A stretch of DNA of 9,125 nt, from contig CAZMBZ010000220.1 of the NCBI GenBank assembly GCA_964564285.1, positions 1-9,125 on the forward strand. The letters are read 5' to 3'. Under the pieces are notes generated by a model that did no database searches, was not told the DNA's origin, and saw only the letters and a program-made list of their open reading frames with translations. The DNA is from JAUWQU01 sp964564285. Lineage in GTDB: Bacteria > Planctomycetota > Phycisphaerae > SM23-33. The position numbers and the translations under genes are program-made. This document shows positions 8,323-9,125 of this stretch, piece after piece. Within the stretch, counting starts at the first letter, position 1. Each line of letters starts with the position of its first letter.

Positions 8323-8725
8323 TTAACCCAATTTTGTTTCAAGCTTCTTCACCACGTAGCTGACGTAATCGCCGTAGCCCCAGCCGATTCCGTCGGCCTT
8401 CCGGGCCAGCTTCGCCAGCCGGTCCTTCACCCGCCCATAGAGCGGGCGGCCTTCCTCGCTGGTCAGCAGCTTCTGCACCTCGTCCAACGTCGTGCACAGA
8501 CTGTCGTAGAATGCCTCATTGATGTCGCCGAATTCGCAGGTGAATTCCGTGCCGGTCTCCACGTGGGCCAGCAGCAGTTCCAGCGTTCCGGCTGGGTCCG
8601 ATGTCGCCCGCCAGTACTCGCGAATGGCTGAACCGGTCCTGGATCAGCCCCGTCAACTGCGCCTTGTCCCAGTCCTTCAACTGGGCCTTCACCCGCGACC
8701 ACGATGGTTTTGTCTGTTTGGCCAT
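8323..8725 (-). pseudogene. DUF6155-like gene broken by an internal deletion and frameshift
   Basis: The 5' part, from ATG 8725 with AGGAG (8735-8731) 5 bases upstream, encodes MAKQTKPSWSRVKAQLKDWD and then KAQLTGLIQD, the usual helical start of DUF6155-like proteins. The 3' part is in another frame: it resumes near 8630 with AIREYWRATSDPAGTLELL and continues through FTCEFGDINEAFYDSL and ADGIGWGYGDYVS to the stop at 8323. The family is normally about 170 or more residues long. Here roughly 60 residues between the two parts are missing and the frame changes, with the break near 8630-8638. In the starting frame translation ends at TGA close to 8516, giving a 69-residue nonsense-tailed product. 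The C-terminal open frame (8323-8562) could only be made if a GTG inside it were used. Function of the family is unknown. The split is seen directly; the family name is from recognition. Confidence 0.7.
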
Positions 8726-8735
8726 GATTGCTCCT

Positions 8736-9042
8736 ATCGCCGCTCACCTGGCGAATAACTCTCACAGACCGTGTGGCTTAATGCCATGCCTGCACCCGCC
8801 GAGTGCATGTCGAGCGGTCTGCGATGCAGGTTCTCAATGACTTCAAGTGTTTTTACCGAAGAAGCGTCGTCTTGGCAACGCCGGAACGCCGGCACCGGGC
8901 TTAGTCGATAGGCCATCTTGAACCAAAGAGAGAGAAAGACGGCCCAAACGTGGCGGTAGGGGTGTGGGTAATCCAAGGTCAGGTAGGAAGGCAGGGCGGG
9001 CAGGTGCGTCAAAAGCATTTGGCGGGTTTCAGCTTCGGCGGA
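8736..9042. other. Spacer without a convincing gene
   Basis: These ~307 bases hold no gene I can support. A 103-codon minus-strand frame from ATG 9045 to TAG 8734 ends 8 bases before the DUF6155-like start, but its start lies inside the palindrome, it lacks a good ribosome-binding site, and the product resembles nothing I know. A small stem (GCCGG 8880-8884 with CCGGC 8889-8893) is present without a T run. The region may be decayed sequence between the tRNA and the broken gene. Confidence 0.5.
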
Positions 9043-9085
9043 CATCCGCCATAGCTCGTCCCATCGGGACGAGCTATGGCGGATG
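9043..9085. repeat. Perfect 20-bp inverted repeat with 3-base loop, touching the tRNA 3' end
   Basis: Bases 9043-9062 and 9066-9085 are exact reverse complements, separated by ATC. The right arm covers the tRNA discriminator base (9084) and the last acceptor base (9085). A shorter alternative stem (GGCGGA 9037-9042 with TCCGCC 9045-9050) competes with the left arm. The hairpin lies just downstream of the tRNA on its own strand and could stop or process that transcript, but no T run follows. Its perfection and its position fit either a dispersed palindromic element or a factor-assisted terminator. Confidence 0.85.
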
Positions 9086-9125
9086 GGCCCTGTAGGATTC
9101 GAACCTACGACCAAGGGATTATGAG
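9084..9125 (-). tRNA. tRNA with anticodon CAT (Met, or Ile2), 3' part only
   Basis: On the minus strand the sequence reads as a tRNA 3' half. It has the anticodon loop CTCATAA (anticodon CAT), the stem strand TCCCT, the variable loop TGGTC, the T-arm GTAGG-TTCGAAT-CCTAC, the acceptor strand AGGGCCC and the discriminator A. All lengths are canonical. CCA is not encoded. The D-arm and 5' acceptor strand (expected GGGCCCT) lie beyond the window edge. CAT is used by initiator Met, elongator Met and lysidine-modified Ile tRNAs; the missing half would be needed to tell them apart, though elongator Met is most likely. Confidence 0.92.

Noticed and set aside
8734..9114. Minus-strand frame of 126 codons starting inside the tRNA
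   Set aside because: It begins in the tRNA T-arm and passes through the palindrome; the product resembles no protein family I know. A shorter start at 9045 lacks a good ribosome-binding site.

Overview
The window looks like a piece of a metagenome-assembled, GC-rich genome of the Planctomycetota–Verrucomicrobiota–Lentisphaerota group, with Planctomycetota as the best guess. The reasons are a secreted GH106-type glycosidase, a GH2 beta-galactosidase-like enzyme carrying a discoidin domain, a Tat-signal formylglycine sulfatase, and a tRNA without an encoded CCA. A run of exactly 100 Ns (2951-3050) is a scaffold gap, so order and distance across it are not certain.

Layout. (1) 29-2950, plus strand: a secreted GH106-family alpha-L-rhamnosidase-like enzyme, complete except for the last few residues lost in the gap. 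(2) 3069-3780, plus strand: an unrecognised small protein, then 13 bases later the first ~46 codons of a UPF0158-family gene that stops matching its family at about 3780. (3) 8121 to 3784, minus strand: a two-gene operon, Tat-exported sulfatase followed by a GH2 enzyme, with a good Shine-Dalgarno sequence and a plausible sigma70-type promoter just upstream of the sulfatase. (4) ~8137-8259, plus strand: a protein-like 3' ORF fragment without a start. (5) 8725 to 8323, minus strand: a DUF6155-like gene broken by an internal deletion and frameshift. (6) 8736-9042: about 300 bases with no convincing gene. (7) 9043-9085: a perfect 20-bp inverted repeat touching the 3' end of a tRNA with anticodon CAT (minus strand), whose 5' half lies outside the window.

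Working together, the three exported enzymes suggest stepwise breakdown of a sulfated, rhamnose- and galactose-containing polysaccharide such as an algal or mucilage glycan; this is inference from families only. The other genes (UPF0158, DUF6155, the unknown small protein) have no known function and are mostly broken. The sulfatase-GH2 operon fits tightly between two gene fragments: its last stop codon is about 4 bases from the end of the UPF0158 similarity, and its first Shine-Dalgarno sequence is next to the orphan 3' fragment. This makes the operon look like a block placed into older, decaying accessory DNA next to a tRNA, although assembly chimerism is not excluded. I found no CRISPR array, transposase, integrase or clear new defence system.
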